Origin: Eubacteriaceae bacterium
Lineage (GTDB): Bacteria; Bacillota; Clostridia; Eubacteriales; Anaerofustaceae
DNA length: 64,000 bases
Direction of reading: 5' to 3'
Assembly: GCA_009782875.1 (NCBI GenBank)
Contig: WRIE01000006.1
Coordinates: forward strand, 1-64,000
The position numbers and the translations under genes are program-made. The notes under the pieces are model-generated. The model saw nothing but the letters and a program-made list of their open reading frames with translations. It was not told the origin of the DNA and did not search any database. Within the stretch, counting starts at the first letter, position 1, and each line of letters opens with the position of its first letter. Positions 1 to 9,533 of the stretch are shown here, one piece after another.

Positions 1-443
1 CGCATTCACAGCAAGCGAGAAAGGCTATGATGCGGGGAAAAAAAATATCAGGGGCGAAAGTGCGCTTGGCGGTTGACATTCTTGGGATTCCCCATGGCGT
101 ACATGCCGCGACAGCAGATTTTACTGACAGGGATGGGGCTATAGAGCTGGCTGTAATTAATGCAGGCAAATATGAAAGCGTCGAGACTGTTTTAGCTGGC
201 AGCGCTTATACTGGAGAGAGCTTTGCTGAAGCAATTAAAGGGCTGATTGACGCGAAAGTCGAAGTTGTCAAGCGCAACGAGGCCCATATGTTCATTGTCC
301 TTCCCAAAAGATGGATTGTTGAAAGATCATTCGGATGGGCTGATAATTGCCGGAGGCTGTGGAAGGTTTGCGAAAGGCATTTGAGCACATTTTGTCAAAT
401 GTTTGTATTGTCATTTATTTCAGTTCTTTTGAGGAGATACTAA
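1..443 (+). mobile_element. IS5-family transposase, 3' part, cut by window edge
   Basis: The reading frame encodes the C-terminal half of an IS5-type DDE transposase: the central strand region KVRLAVDILG, an aspartate-rich stretch, and the terminal catalytic-glutamate helix VERSFGWADNCRRLWK. The 5' end lies outside the window. The conserved GYDAGKK motif just upstream is in a different frame: reading from about position 23 gives GYDAGKK, which then meets a run of eight A (38-45), and the rest of the protein continues in another frame. This is either decay, or slippage of the kind known in two-ORF IS5 subgroups (IS427-like). The right inverted repeat cannot be defined because the left end is absent. 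Confidence 0.75.
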
Positions 444-689
444 ACATCCTCTAAGGCAGGCAAAGCTATGGGCTTAGGCGGCACAAGTTTTTGGGCGTTC
501 ACACTTTGCATGCTTGCATAGATAACGCAAAAAAAAGGCAGTCCTAAGTGCTGCATCTTGACATTTGGGACAAGCCTCCAGCATAAATATCCATAGAAAG
601 TTGCTACAATAAAAAGAAGCCAGGCAGCGCAATGCCTAGACTTCGTCCGCAAGCTTGCGGGCAGCGCCTGGGATCCCCTAAGATTTGAG

Positions 690-1141
690 TTGGGCCAGTT
701 TAAATCAAGATCAGGTTCAGAAAGCCGCGCTTATGCTATCAGTTTGTGGGCGGCTTTTTCTGTGTAAGGATGGGAGCAGCATGGGAAGCCTTCTGGAAGC
801 GGCAAGGACAAGAATCATTGAAACAAAAATTATCGAGCATGCTCCTCAACCGCATAGTGTCTGGGCTCGGAAGGCATTGACTGGGACAAAAAGCGCAGGA
901 ATAACTTTGCGGGAAGGGCAGATGCCCGGTAGCTGTTGATGCGTTTCCGGGCAACACCAAGGACGAGGCTACAGTAATGGGCATGATCGATGGGATGCAG
1001 GAAAAATACGGCAATGGGCAGAGAGTAAAACTCGCACAAGGCACTGTCATCAACTTGGGATGGCACTTTTGCGAGGAGAAAATCGAGGCGGAAAAGACCG
1101 TTGACGGCTGCTACATCATATTCACAGACGTGGCGGGATGA
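690..1141 (+). pseudogene. IS1634-type transposase remnant
   Basis: Short stretches in different plus-strand frames resemble an IS1634-family transposase. The best is near 927-990, DAFPGNTKDEATV, which matches the family's 'PLAxDxFPGNT' segment. It is followed to 1141 by EEKIEAEKTVDGCYIIF, which resembles the later 'EEEAxxDGxYxIxTN' segment, and then a stop. No frame is open across the unit and the spacing between the blocks is far shorter than in an intact gene, so large deletions are present. Nothing else recognisable occurs between 444 and 690 or between 1142 and 1427. Confidence 0.5.
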
Positions 1142-1427
1142 ATTGATAGGGTCACGTACGGCCAAGGGTGAATAGCCCTTTGGTTGTTCTTTTGAGTAGC
1201 CGGGAAAGGCGAATCCCCAAACTACTCGTTTTTTTTCTCTTTTATATGCCGAATTTAATAGCCACATCCTGCGCATATAATTCAGTATCAAAAGCGCCAA
1301 ATTGAATTTACACTCTAGTTTGGCGATTAACGCTCCATCCCTGCTTATTGCTTGGCCTTTCGCATATCGAACTCTTGGTTAATATTTTTGAGCGAAGAAG
1401 CCCATAGCTCGTTGTCGCTGTGGTTTA

Positions 1428-1967
1428 AAATCTCGATGCTTCCTCCCTGTATCTCCCTTTTGATTCCAGGCGGCTCTCGATATCGCCCTCCACAACCAAG
1501 CAGCTTTGCCTGAGCCGGTCGAGGACATCAGCGTCTGGACCCCATTTCCCGCGGCTCTCTAGCTCTAGCAGCCTCCGGCTCATCTCTTCGAGCGCGTAGG
1601 GGTTCACTGACATCAGCCACTCAGTGATCTTGTCGAGGTATTCATCCTCAAAGCACTCCAAAAGAACTTGGGCTTCAATGATGTTTTGTGTCAAGCAAAT
1701 AATATCTAATGCGCCATCGTATCCGCGTTCCATTAGGCTCTCGCGCTAGAACTCGTTAAGGATGCTCGCCTCTATGTTTTCTTTGAGGTCGATGTCCAGC
1801 GCTTTGGTCTTTAGCGCCTTCCCCACTTCGCTCACAGATTGGTACTGGCGAATCTCCGCCCGCTGAGTTGCTTTGCAAGCAGCCGAAACCGCCTTGGACC
1901 TGTGTGGGGAAGCCGCATGCAAGGGAATTGAGCCTTCTTGATTGGGCGACATTGACTGAGAGCTCAA
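1428..1967 (-). pseudogene. CobN/BchH-type chelatase C-terminal remnant
   Basis: The 1428-1733 part encodes MERGYDGALDI followed by NPYALEEMSRRLLELESRG and a terminal VVEGDIE. This fits the C-terminal tail of cobaltochelatase CobN and magnesium-chelatase H subunits ('HGYxGAxEI ... NPxALxxMxxRLLExxxRGxW ... VEGxIE'). Upstream sequence to about 1967 (SEVGKALKTKALDID) may be the preceding helix but is separated by a stop codon, and the roughly 1000 N-terminal residues are missing. If correct, it is a relic of a metal-insertion gene for cobalamin-type tetrapyrroles. The assignment rests on motif spacing only. Confidence 0.45.
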
Positions 1968-2205
1968 CTTTTTTAACTTGATCGAACGGGGAATTGTCGA
2001 GAGATTTGCAGAACGCTTTAACTGTGACTTGACTGTTTTGGAAAGTAGCGGGCATTGGTTTCATTCAGAACGACAACTCACTTTTCTTTACAGAGGGATA
2101 GAAAGGAACATCAATTCTGTATAATCATTAGCAGCAGCGGACACTTTCTGGGGACAGCTATGGTTAATCTGGACATAACAACACAGCAGAAAGCTAAGGC
2201 AATGG

Positions 2206-2550
2206 CAACTCTATAGAAAGACAGACAACAAAATCGGCTTTGAAGCGGCAAGTATTGGCGCCGCCTTTCATTTTATTGGAGTCTCGGCAATTCCAATTTT
2301 TTTAATGAAAGGCGAGCCATTGTATAGCTTTTCTACTGCCTTGCCCGCATGCCAGCGGCTTTTTATAGAAAAACAAGCCAAGGTGCCTGATAAGGCGGCT
2401 TGGCTAGCCTGGGCGCATGCACTCGCTTCGGGATTCTTTGGCGAAAAACGCCATAACAAAGCAAGCTCTACAATCTGGAACGGCGTTATGGCAACGGCCA
2501 GCTGCCTCTTGATTTCCATTGCTACTTATCTCGGCAATGCGGCTGTATGA
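2206..2550 (+). pseudogene. Unidentified membrane-protein remnant
   Basis: An open frame beginning upstream of any start codon (about 2206) continues through the only ATG at 2305 to a stop at 2548-2550. It has two hydrophobic segments, one near FHFIGVSAIPIFLM and one at the C-terminus (SCLLISIATYLG), separated by a polar stretch. The family is not recognised. Lack of a start or ribosome-binding site suggests the tail of a decayed membrane protein. It could also be chance. Confidence 0.2.
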
Positions 2551-2655
2551 TTTCTATGGGATCTTCTTCATCGATGCGAAAAACAATCCGATTCTTCTTA
2601 CCAATCAAATAATTCCAATTTAAGGCAGCCAGCAAAAACACCGCCAAACTTTCCG

Positions 2656-3399
2656 CTAAATCCCATAAATCGCTGGGTCAAAGACAACCGGCATAACCCT
2701 CTTGTGCGAGCTGCTATTGTGGTAGCGCTCTATCACCAGCTTGTCTTCAGGGCTCGCCTGGCCGGTCAGCAGATAACCATCGATCGCCTTATATGTGACC
2801 CCCATATCGGCCTCATCAGTCTGCCCTTCAAACAAGCCTGCTGACGGGGGTTTGGAAAACAGGAAATCCGGCGCGCCCAAATGCGCAAGGAATTCGTAAA
2901 CTTCGGTGGCTGTCAAGTCTGCAATAGGGTTGAAATCACTCGCGCCATCCCCCCATTTTGTAAAATACCCCATATAAATCTCGCTTCTGTTGCCTGTGCC
3001 TGCCACAAGCCTGCCTTCGCTTTGGGCAATGGTATACAACGTCGCCATGCGCAGCCTTGGCAGCAAGTTTGACAGGGCAGTTTCCGTAGCATCTGCCTGG
3101 TCGCTGATCGCTCCGGCAAGGGCATCCCTCGCAGCGGCTAAATCGACAGTCCTGTACTCTATGCCAAATTGGGCTGCTAAAGCTGTCGCGTCATCCAAAT
3201 CGGACCCATAGCTGCGGGTTGTCCCGCAAGGAAGCATCAGCGAGAGTGTGTTCTCACATGCCATCTTGCACAGTATCCCCACAAGCGCACAGTCTTTTCC
3301 GCCGCTGTTGCCAAAAATTATGCCTTTTGCTCCAGCTGAATTTAGAACTTTGGAAATAAAATCCACTCTTTGTTTTGTTTCAAGCACATAATCCCTCAA
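2656..3399 (-). CDS. nadE: NH3-dependent NAD+ synthetase
   Basis: This enzyme adenylates nicotinic acid adenine dinucleotide with ATP and amidates it with ammonia, the last step of NAD+ synthesis in the cytoplasm. The 247-residue protein has the N-type ATP-pyrophosphatase loop FGNSGGKDCA near residue 30 (SGGxD; many relatives have serine after the aspartate, here cysteine). It also has the family signatures GTGNRSEIYMGYFTKWGDGA and KPPSAGLFEGQTDE. The length matches ammonia-dependent enzymes without a glutaminase domain. It is 16 bases downstream of the large NADH-oxidoreductase subunit gene and is presumably co-transcribed with it, linking NAD supply to an NADH-using complex. Confidence 0.93.
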   Translation of the reverse strand: MRDYVLETKQRVDFISKVLNSAGAKGIIFGNSGGKDCALVGILCKMACENTLSLMLPCGTTRSYGSDLDDATALAAQFGIEYRTVDLAAARDALAGAISDQADATETALSNLLPRLRMATLYTIAQSEGRLVAGTGNRSEIYMGYFTKWGDGASDFNPIADLTATEVYEFLAHLGAPDFLFSKPPSAGLFEGQTDEADMGVTYKAIDGYLLTGQASPEDKLVIERYHNSSSHKRVMPVVFDPAIYGI

Positions 3400-3415
3400 A
3401 ATAGCCTTATACCTC

Positions 3416-6400
3416 TCAAATTGATTTTAGCCTATCACTGAAGCGGTTGAAAATAGCGTTTGTGTTATACATCACCCCAGAATGCTCTATTGCTTCCAAT
3501 TTCTGAGACGGGGGCGGGCTTGGTGGAAGCCCCGGAATGCTTGCATCCAAATTGTCGATCAACCCTTGGATGGTTTGCAAGTTGCTGTATTTGCAAGCTG
3601 GCTCGAAAACTTTCGCCAATGCCTTGGTTTGGCCCACTGTGTTTGTATAAGTGCCATCAGTTTCCCCAAACGCTGCCAGTGGAAGGACAAGCTGGGCTTT
3701 TTTTGTTGTTTCTGTCTCAAACACATCCCCAACGCATAGAAATGCCACTGAAGAGAAGTCAACCCATCCCGGATCTTCACCTAAGATCACCAAGCCCTTG
3801 ATTGTGCCGTTTTTGAGCGCTCCCTCCAAACAATAGCCATAGCCGATGCCCAAATCAGCAAGCCCTTGGCTGTTTGCATTTGGTTTTAGCTGGATAACCT
3901 CCGCATTGCCTGCAAGCGCAGTTTTTGCCAACAGAGATTCTGCCTTGGCGCCGAGGAAACCTTGCTCGAATACTGCCACTGGGCGTTTTGCTCCAGCTAG
4001 ATAACCGTCCAAGCTGCCGGAGGCTACTAACTCCTCCAGGCTGCTTGCCTCTAGATAATCGACTGCCACACCTTCAAGCTTTTCCCCATTGATCTGGATG
4101 AGCTTTGCGCCATCCAAAGCGCTTCTGCGGATTTTAAATCCTGCAACTGTGTGGGAGGACATAATATCTGACGAGGCGAGGATTATCAAATCCGCATTTT
4201 CAAGGCGCTCAAAACCGCAAGTAGAGGCATCGCCCGCTACGCCGCTCACTCTCCTGTTGAAAGAGTAGGCGCTAATGCCAAGGCGCCTGGCATATTCTTT
4301 TGCCAATGACAATTCCTCATTAGACAACCTGTCAGAGAGGGCAATTGCCGCAGCGCCAGTCCCATGGGAGGCGATGACTGCCTCCATCCTGCAACTGGCA
4401 TATTTAAGGGCATCGCCCCACCCAACCTTCTGTTTGTTAAATAGGGGGTATTCGAGCCTTGGGCGCATTGTAGTTTCGGTAAAGCCAAAACGCCCTTTGC
4501 CGCAAAGCTCGCTGCCCTCTGCGGGCATGATTCTTGCCAGCATGCCGCCTTTGTATTCCAGCTGGACTTGGCATCCTACAGAGCAAAAAGAGCAGACCGA
4601 GTTTTCTTTGTCCAAAACAAGGGGCACTTGCTTGGTCCCTTGGGCCCTGTCAACCAGAGCGCCTGTCGGGCACAGGGCTGCGCAGGCGCCGCATGATATA
4701 CATCCGCTGGCGCCATCCAATTCCCCAAAAGCAGGGGCGGCTTGGCTGTCAAACCCTCTGCCCGCAATGCCGAGGGCGCATGCCCCCACAAGTTCTTCGC
4801 AAGCCCGGGAGCAAAGCCCGCATAATATGCATTTTGCTGGATCTGCCTGGATGAATGGATGGCCAAAGTCGCCGCTGCGTTTGGCTTTCTGCCCGGCGTA
4901 TTGGTCTGTGCTGCAACCTAACAGCCATGCCAAGTTGGCCAACTTGCATGAGAAATAATCAGCGCAGCCGCACTCAAGGCAGCGGGAAGCTTCTGCAACC
5001 GCCTCTTCCTCGTTGTAGCCATTGTTTATTTCCCTGAAATCCCTGCGCCTTTGCGACGGGCTAAGATGCCTCATTTCGACTCTAGGGCTCTTCCCGAAAG
5101 AGGAGTAGAAATCCTCTTCGGGGTTTGTCTTTGACAGAGGGATGTTTGGCTGTTGGCATATGCCCGCTGATAGGAATGCGTCAACAGCCAAAACCGCCTG
5201 CTGGGCATGCCCAATAGCAGCAACTGCGATACCTGCCCCATCATTGATGACATCCCCGATTGCATACACCCCTTCAAGGCTTGTCCTAAATGAGGATGTG
5301 TCAGCTATGACTGTCCCCCATCTGGTCAATTCGATGCCACCTATTCCGGATGTGTCTGCCGATTGGCCGATAGCCATAATCACTGAGTCGACATCCAGGT
5401 TTTCTTCTGCCCCTTCAATGGGCTGTGGCGAGCGGCGCCCGCTAGCGTCAGGCTCTCCAAGCTCCATTTTTTGCAGGCGGATCCTCGACACCTTCCCACT
5501 TGCCCCGATGATTTCAATAGGGTTGGACAAAAACCGGAAGATTACCCCTTCCTCTTCGGCTTCTTTTATCTCTATCTCGCTTGCAGGCATCTCATCCCTG
5601 CTCCTGCGGTATAAGACACTGACCTCTTTAGCGCCTAGCCTGACAGCAGTCCTGGCAGCATCCATTGCTGTGTTGCCGCCTCCCACAATAGCTGTCTTTA
5701 CACCGATGGGCGGGGCTTGGCCCATTGCGACTGCGCGCAGGAAATCGATGCCGCCATTAACACCTTCCAAATCCTCCCCGCTGCATCCAAGCTTTGAGCT
5801 CTTCCATGCGCCGATTGCGATGATAACAGCGTTGTAGGAGCCTCTTAATGATTCAAAGGCTATATCGCCTCCAATTCTCGTGTTATTGAAAAAACGCGCC
5901 CCCATTTTAGAGATAGCGGCAACTTCAATGTCGAGTATGTCTTTGGGCAGCCTATACGCTGGAATCCCGTATCGGAGCATCCCCCCCATCTGCGGCATGG
6001 CATCGTATATGTCTACGCTATGCCCCATCTTTCTTAAAAAGCTTGCTGCAGACAACCCGCCGGGCCCGCCGCCGATGATAGCGACCGATTTGCCGGTTTC
6101 TTGCTCCGGCACAGGCTCTGCTTGCCCCAAAAACATATCTGTGGCAAAGTATTTGAGCCCTGATATATTAATGGGCTCGTCCACGCTTTGCCTCCTGCAA
6201 GCGTCCTCGCAAGGATGCGGGCAGATGCGCCCGATACTGGAAGGCAGCGGGAGCTTTTCTTTTATCAGCTTTGATGCTTCGCTGTATTCCCTGTTTGCAA
6301 CCAAGCCGACATATCCTTGGCAATCTGTGCCAGCAGGGCACTCCAGCATGCAGGGAGCGCGGCAATCGCCCTCATGGTCAGAGAAAAGCAGCTCAATCGC

Positions 6401-6661
6401 GGCTTTTCTTGCGCCTTCAACCCTTGGGGAGCATGTGCTGATTTCCATTCCTTCTTCCACTTGGGTAGAACAGGCGCGCATAAGGCGGGCATAGTTTTCG
6501 ACCTCGACAACACACACCCCACATGCCCCAAAAGCCTTGATGCGCTCGTTATGGCACAGGTTTGGCACGAAAATGCCTTGGCTTAACGCTGCTTGAAGTA
6601 TCGTTTGGCCGGATGCAGCTTCAATGGGCTGGCTGTCAATTGTTATATTCACAACAGGCAT
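3416..6661 (-). CDS. Fused NuoG/GltD/FdhA-like Fe-S flavoprotein subunit
   Basis: A 1081-residue electron-transfer protein. Domains in order: an N-terminal plant-type [2Fe-2S] domain (about 1-80, cysteines in LCHNERIKAFGACGVC); a cysteine-rich NuoG/GltD linker (about 95-165); an NfnB/GltD-type FAD-NAD(P)H domain with GGGPGGLSAASF near 198 and GGGNTAMDAARTA near 328; a CxxCxxxC pair of [4Fe-4S] motifs (about 610-670); then a [4Fe-4S]-molybdopterin-type domain starting at CSFCSVGC near 692. That last domain has only about 390 residues, much shorter than catalytic formate dehydrogenases, so it may be non-catalytic as in complex I NuoG. It sits 19 bases after the NuoF-like gene. The likely role is cytoplasmic NADH electron bifurcation or confurcation. 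The acceptor is unknown. Confidence 0.85.
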   Translation of the reverse strand: MPVVNITIDSQPIEAASGQTILQAALSQGIFVPNLCHNERIKAFGACGVCVVEVENYARLMRACSTQVEEGMEISTCSPRVEGARKAAIELLFSDHEGDCRAPCMLECPAGTDCQGYVGLVANREYSEASKLIKEKLPLPSSIGRICPHPCEDACRRQSVDEPINISGLKYFATDMFLGQAEPVPEQETGKSVAIIGGGPGGLSAASFLRKMGHSVDIYDAMPQMGGMLRYGIPAYRLPKDILDIEVAAISKMGARFFNNTRIGGDIAFESLRGSYNAVIIAIGAWKSSKLGCSGEDLEGVNGGIDFLRAVAMGQAPPIGVKTAIVGGGNTAMDAARTAVRLGAKEVSVLYRRSRDEMPASEIEIKEAEEEGVIFRFLSNPIEIIGASGKVSRIRLQKMELGEPDASGRRSPQPIEGAEENLDVDSVIMAIGQSADTSGIGGIELTRWGTVIADTSSFRTSLEGVYAIGDVINDGAGIAVAAIGHAQQAVLAVDAFLSAGICQQPNIPLSKTNPEEDFYSSFGKSPRVEMRHLSPSQRRRDFREINNGYNEEEAVAEASRCLECGCADYFSCKLANLAWLLGCSTDQYAGQKAKRSGDFGHPFIQADPAKCILCGLCSRACEELVGACALGIAGRGFDSQAAPAFGELDGASGCISCGACAALCPTGALVDRAQGTKQVPLVLDKENSVCSFCSVGCQVQLEYKGGMLARIMPAEGSELCGKGRFGFTETTMRPRLEYPLFNKQKVGWGDALKYASCRMEAVIASHGTGAAAIALSDRLSNEELSLAKEYARRLGISAYSFNRRVSGVAGDASTCGFERLENADLIILASSDIMSSHTVAGFKIRRSALDGAKLIQINGEKLEGVAVDYLEASSLEELVASGSLDGYLAGAKRPVAVFEQGFLGAKAESLLAKTALAGNAEVIQLKPNANSQGLADLGIGYGYCLEGALKNGTIKGLVILGEDPGWVDFSSVAFLCVGDVFETETTKKAQLVLPLAAFGETDGTYTNTVGQTKALAKVFEPACKYSNLQTIQGLIDNLDASIPGLPPSPPPSQKLEAIEHSGVMYNTNAIFNRFSDRLKSI

Positions 6662-6680
6662 GCTACTGGCTCCTTTCTAG

Positions 6681-8420
6681 TTAGTTGGCAAGCACAGCGC
6701 CAAAATTGCACACACGCAAACAATTGGAGCACCTTGTGCAGGCGCTGGAATCAATCTTATGGGTCTCTTGGGGCTCTCCAGAAATTGCGTTGACTGGGCA
6801 GCCTGTTTTGCAGACAGAGCAGCCTGTGCATGCGCCAGGGTCTATGGAATATGACACCAGCGCCCTGCAATGCTTGGCTGGGCACTTCTTGTCCTCGATA
6901 TGGGCTTCATACTCGTCCCTGAAATACCTTATCGTTGTCAACACAGGATTTGGGGCGCTCTTGCCCAACTCGCATAGAGAGCCTTCCTTGACTTGGGTTG
7001 CGAGGCTTTCAAGCAAGCCTAGATCCTCCATTTGACCTTCGCCCGCGACGATGCGCTCAAGGATTTCCAGCATCCGCTTGGTTCCTATCCTGCAATGGAC
7101 ACATTTCCCACATGACTCATTGCAGGTAAATTCCAAGAAAAACCTTGCGATGTCAACCATACAAGTGCTCTCATCCATGACAACCATGCCTCCGGAGCCC
7201 ATTATAGCCCCGGTTTGCTGCAAAGACTTGTAATCAATCGGCGTGTCAAACAACTCCCTCGGGATGCACCCTCCGCTTGGCCCGCCCATCTGCACCGCTT
7301 TGACTCCAGCGCCCCCATCACCGATATTGAAAACCAAGTCGTGGATCGTCATGCCCATTGGCACTTCCACCAACCCGCTGTTTTTGATCTTGCCGGTGAG
7401 CGCAAACACTTTAGTGCCCCTGCTTGTCTGCAAGCCGTGCTTCGCGAAAGCTCTAGCACCATTGTTGATAATCCATGGGACATTCGCAAATGTCTCCACA
7501 TTATTTATATTGGTAGGCAGTTGCCAAAGACCGCTAGCTGCCGGGTATGGCGGCCTTTGGCGCGGCATTCCCCTCTCCCCTTCAAGGGAGGCTATCAGTG
7601 CAGTCTCCTCGCCGCAAACAAAAGCCCCTGCCCCTTCTTTTATCTCCAAATCAAAGGAGAACTCTGTCCCATAGATACTGCTGCCAAGAAAACCTCCTGC
7701 ATACGCGTCTGATATGGCTTTCTTGAGGCGTTTTATTGCCAGCGGATATTCTGCGCGGCAATAGACAATCCCAATGCTTGCCCCAATGGCATAGGCAGCG
7801 ATCACCATTCCTTCGATGACGGCATGGGGATCCCCCTCTAGTATCGCCCTATCCATAAAAGCCCCTGGGTCCCCTTCATCTGCGTTGCAGATTAGATACT
7901 TCTGCCTGCCAGGGGCGTCGCGGGCTGCTTTCCATTTAAACCATGTGGGAAAACCTGCCCCTCCCCTTCCCGCCAATCCGGAGATTTCCATCTGGCTAAT
8001 CACATCTTCGCTTGAATACCCGGACAGGCATTTTTTTAATGCGCTGTAACCTGAAACAGCGATATATTCATCAATTTCCTCAGGATTTATACTCCCTGCG
8101 TTGCGCAACACAATCCTTGTCTGTTTCGCCAAAAAATCATGGCCTTCCTGGGGCATAAGGAAAAATGAGGCCCTGTTCTCTTCCCCGATAGCCATTTTCG
8201 CTATCTCTTTGGCTGTCCTCTCATTCACCTTGGCAAAGGTAGTCTTGTTGCCTGAATCGTCTATGAGGTCGACAATAGGCTCAAAGTAGCAAGAACCGAT
8301 GCATCCGGCTATCGACAGTTGGGCGCTGGCGTGCCCTTCCAACCCGGCTTTGAGGGAATCGTACACTGGACCGGCACCCGCAGCTATTCCGCAGCTGCCC
8401 ATTCCAACAACAACACGCAT
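6681..8420 (-). CDS. NuoF/HydB-like NADH-binding flavoprotein
   Basis: A 579-residue NADH dehydrogenase subunit. An N-terminal thioredoxin-like [2Fe-2S] domain (MGSCGIAAGAG, then GCIGSCY) precedes the FMN/NADH core with GRGGAGFPTWFKW, NADEGDPGAFMDR and GEETALIASLEG. The [4Fe-4S] motif ESCGKCVHCRIGTKRM follows, and two C-terminal ferredoxin-type clusters (CTGCSVCKTGC, CTRCSNCLRVC) complete it. This architecture is that of the HydB/HndC subunit of bifurcating complexes. It is separated by 3 bases from the NuoE-like gene and by 19 bases from the fused large subunit. The genes around it in this window encode no [FeFe]-hydrogenase H-cluster domain or full formate dehydrogenase, so any catalytic partner lies elsewhere. 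Confidence 0.92.
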   Translation of the reverse strand: MRVVVGMGSCGIAAGAGPVYDSLKAGLEGHASAQLSIAGCIGSCYFEPIVDLIDDSGNKTTFAKVNERTAKEIAKMAIGEENRASFFLMPQEGHDFLAKQTRIVLRNAGSINPEEIDEYIAVSGYSALKKCLSGYSSEDVISQMEISGLAGRGGAGFPTWFKWKAARDAPGRQKYLICNADEGDPGAFMDRAILEGDPHAVIEGMVIAAYAIGASIGIVYCRAEYPLAIKRLKKAISDAYAGGFLGSSIYGTEFSFDLEIKEGAGAFVCGEETALIASLEGERGMPRQRPPYPAASGLWQLPTNINNVETFANVPWIINNGARAFAKHGLQTSRGTKVFALTGKIKNSGLVEVPMGMTIHDLVFNIGDGGAGVKAVQMGGPSGGCIPRELFDTPIDYKSLQQTGAIMGSGGMVVMDESTCMVDIARFFLEFTCNESCGKCVHCRIGTKRMLEILERIVAGEGQMEDLGLLESLATQVKEGSLCELGKSAPNPVLTTIRYFRDEYEAHIEDKKCPAKHCRALVSYSIDPGACTGCSVCKTGCPVNAISGEPQETHKIDSSACTRCSNCLRVCNFGAVLAN

Positions 8421-8423
8421 GGC

Positions 8424-8930
8424 TCACTCCCTCAAGCTTCCGCTGGCTACCCCGCCAAGGATTTTTTTTGTTTTCTCTGCGTTCAAAGAGCCATATGCGA
8501 CTCCGTCGACCATCATAACTGGGGAAAGGCTGCAACAACCCAAACATGCGACGCTTTCGAGGGAAAACATGCCATCGGCGGTCACGCCGTTTTCTGAAAG
8601 CGGTCTATTTGACGATTCGAAAAAAGCGTTGGCGGCATCTTCAATTATGCTTGCGCCATTGACATGGCATGCGGTGCCTTTGCAATGGAGTATTTGGTGT
8701 TTGCCGGGCTCCTCAAGTTTAAACTGGGAGTAAAATGTGGCTACACCAATTATCTTTGCTGTCTTGATGCCGGTTTTCTCTGCGATTGCCCAAATTGCGC
8801 TCTTAGGCAAATATCCATAGATCTCTTGTGTTTTTTGGAGAATGCCGATCAAAGAGCCTTTCGCTGGTCCTTGCCCTCCGAGCATGTGGCCAAAGCGGGA
8901 ATCAAGGTTTTCATCAATATTTATGACCAT
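8424..8930 (-). CDS. NuoE/HydC-like [2Fe-2S] thioredoxin-fold subunit
   Basis: A 168-residue small subunit that passes electrons from the FMN of the NuoF-like partner. The N-terminal helical part (LIGILQKTQEIYGYLP) is followed by the thioredoxin-like [2Fe-2S] domain with ligands in HCKGTACHVNG and ACLGCCSLSPVMMVDG. Length and motif spacing match NuoE/HydC. It is the first gene of the minus-strand operon NuoE-NuoF-NuoG/GltD-nadE. Any promoter should lie above 8930. Confidence 0.92.
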   Translation of the reverse strand: MVINIDENLDSRFGHMLGGQGPAKGSLIGILQKTQEIYGYLPKSAIWAIAEKTGIKTAKIIGVATFYSQFKLEEPGKHQILHCKGTACHVNGASIIEDAANAFFESSNRPLSENGVTADGMFSLESVACLGCCSLSPVMMVDGVAYGSLNAEKTKKILGGVASGSLRE

Positions 8931-9533
8931 CCTGGTTTTCCTTTCTGATAACTAGTTTACCAAAGGGTGAGCCCATTTCAAAGCAGCGAGGAGCAAGGTG
9001 CCTGGAGCAAATTTTGGATATTTTATATTTCATGCAGAAAATTGGCGAGCACACAAAGGATGCCTTGATGCCGCTTTAGCATTAAGGCTAATTGCATGCA
9101 AATATTGGTGGGCAAGATGGCGAAACCGTCGGATATTCTATCATTTTTGCGGATTATGGTGGAATTTGGCGCATATCATGAATATATGGTTTTATGTTTA
9201 TGGAGGCCAGCAAGCGGCGAAGCAATCTTTATCTTTAAATATAGGGAGGGAGAATAATTAATCGTAAACTGCTCGGAATTTATACCCTTTCTCATTTTTG
9301 TGTTGATTTTGATTGTTTTCATGGCATACAATTCAGGGCGAGCCTCAGACTATTGATGGCGAAAAGACGAGCAGGGGAAAGGGGAAATGAATGTGGCTAA
9401 ATTGAACGGGATTGCAGATAGGAGCCCCTATAGATATCCTCATTGCCATTTATCAAAGATTGTTCAATAATATTAGTGAAGCCTAGTTTTATTATTTGGT
9501 TAATAGATAGGCAATAGGAAGTGGGCAGGATTA
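8931..9533 (+). other. Intergenic region between divergent transcription units
   Basis: About 600 AT-rich bases upstream of the NADH-oxidoreductase operon (minus) and the decayed Rpn gene (plus). Open frames here (for example 8998-9261, plus) have no ribosome-binding site and encode cysteine/tryptophan-rich sequence that resembles nothing known. I see no RNA gene. The operon promoter presumably lies here. Confidence 0.5.

Noticed and set aside
4275-5837. Several 200-residue plus-strand frames inside the fused NuoG/GltD-like gene
   Set aside because: Antisense shadows of a gene with clear domains on the minus strand; no initiation signals.
8998-9261. 87-codon plus-strand frame upstream of the NADH-oxidoreductase operon
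   Set aside because: No ribosome-binding site, odd Trp/Cys-rich composition and no recognisable motif; most likely chance.
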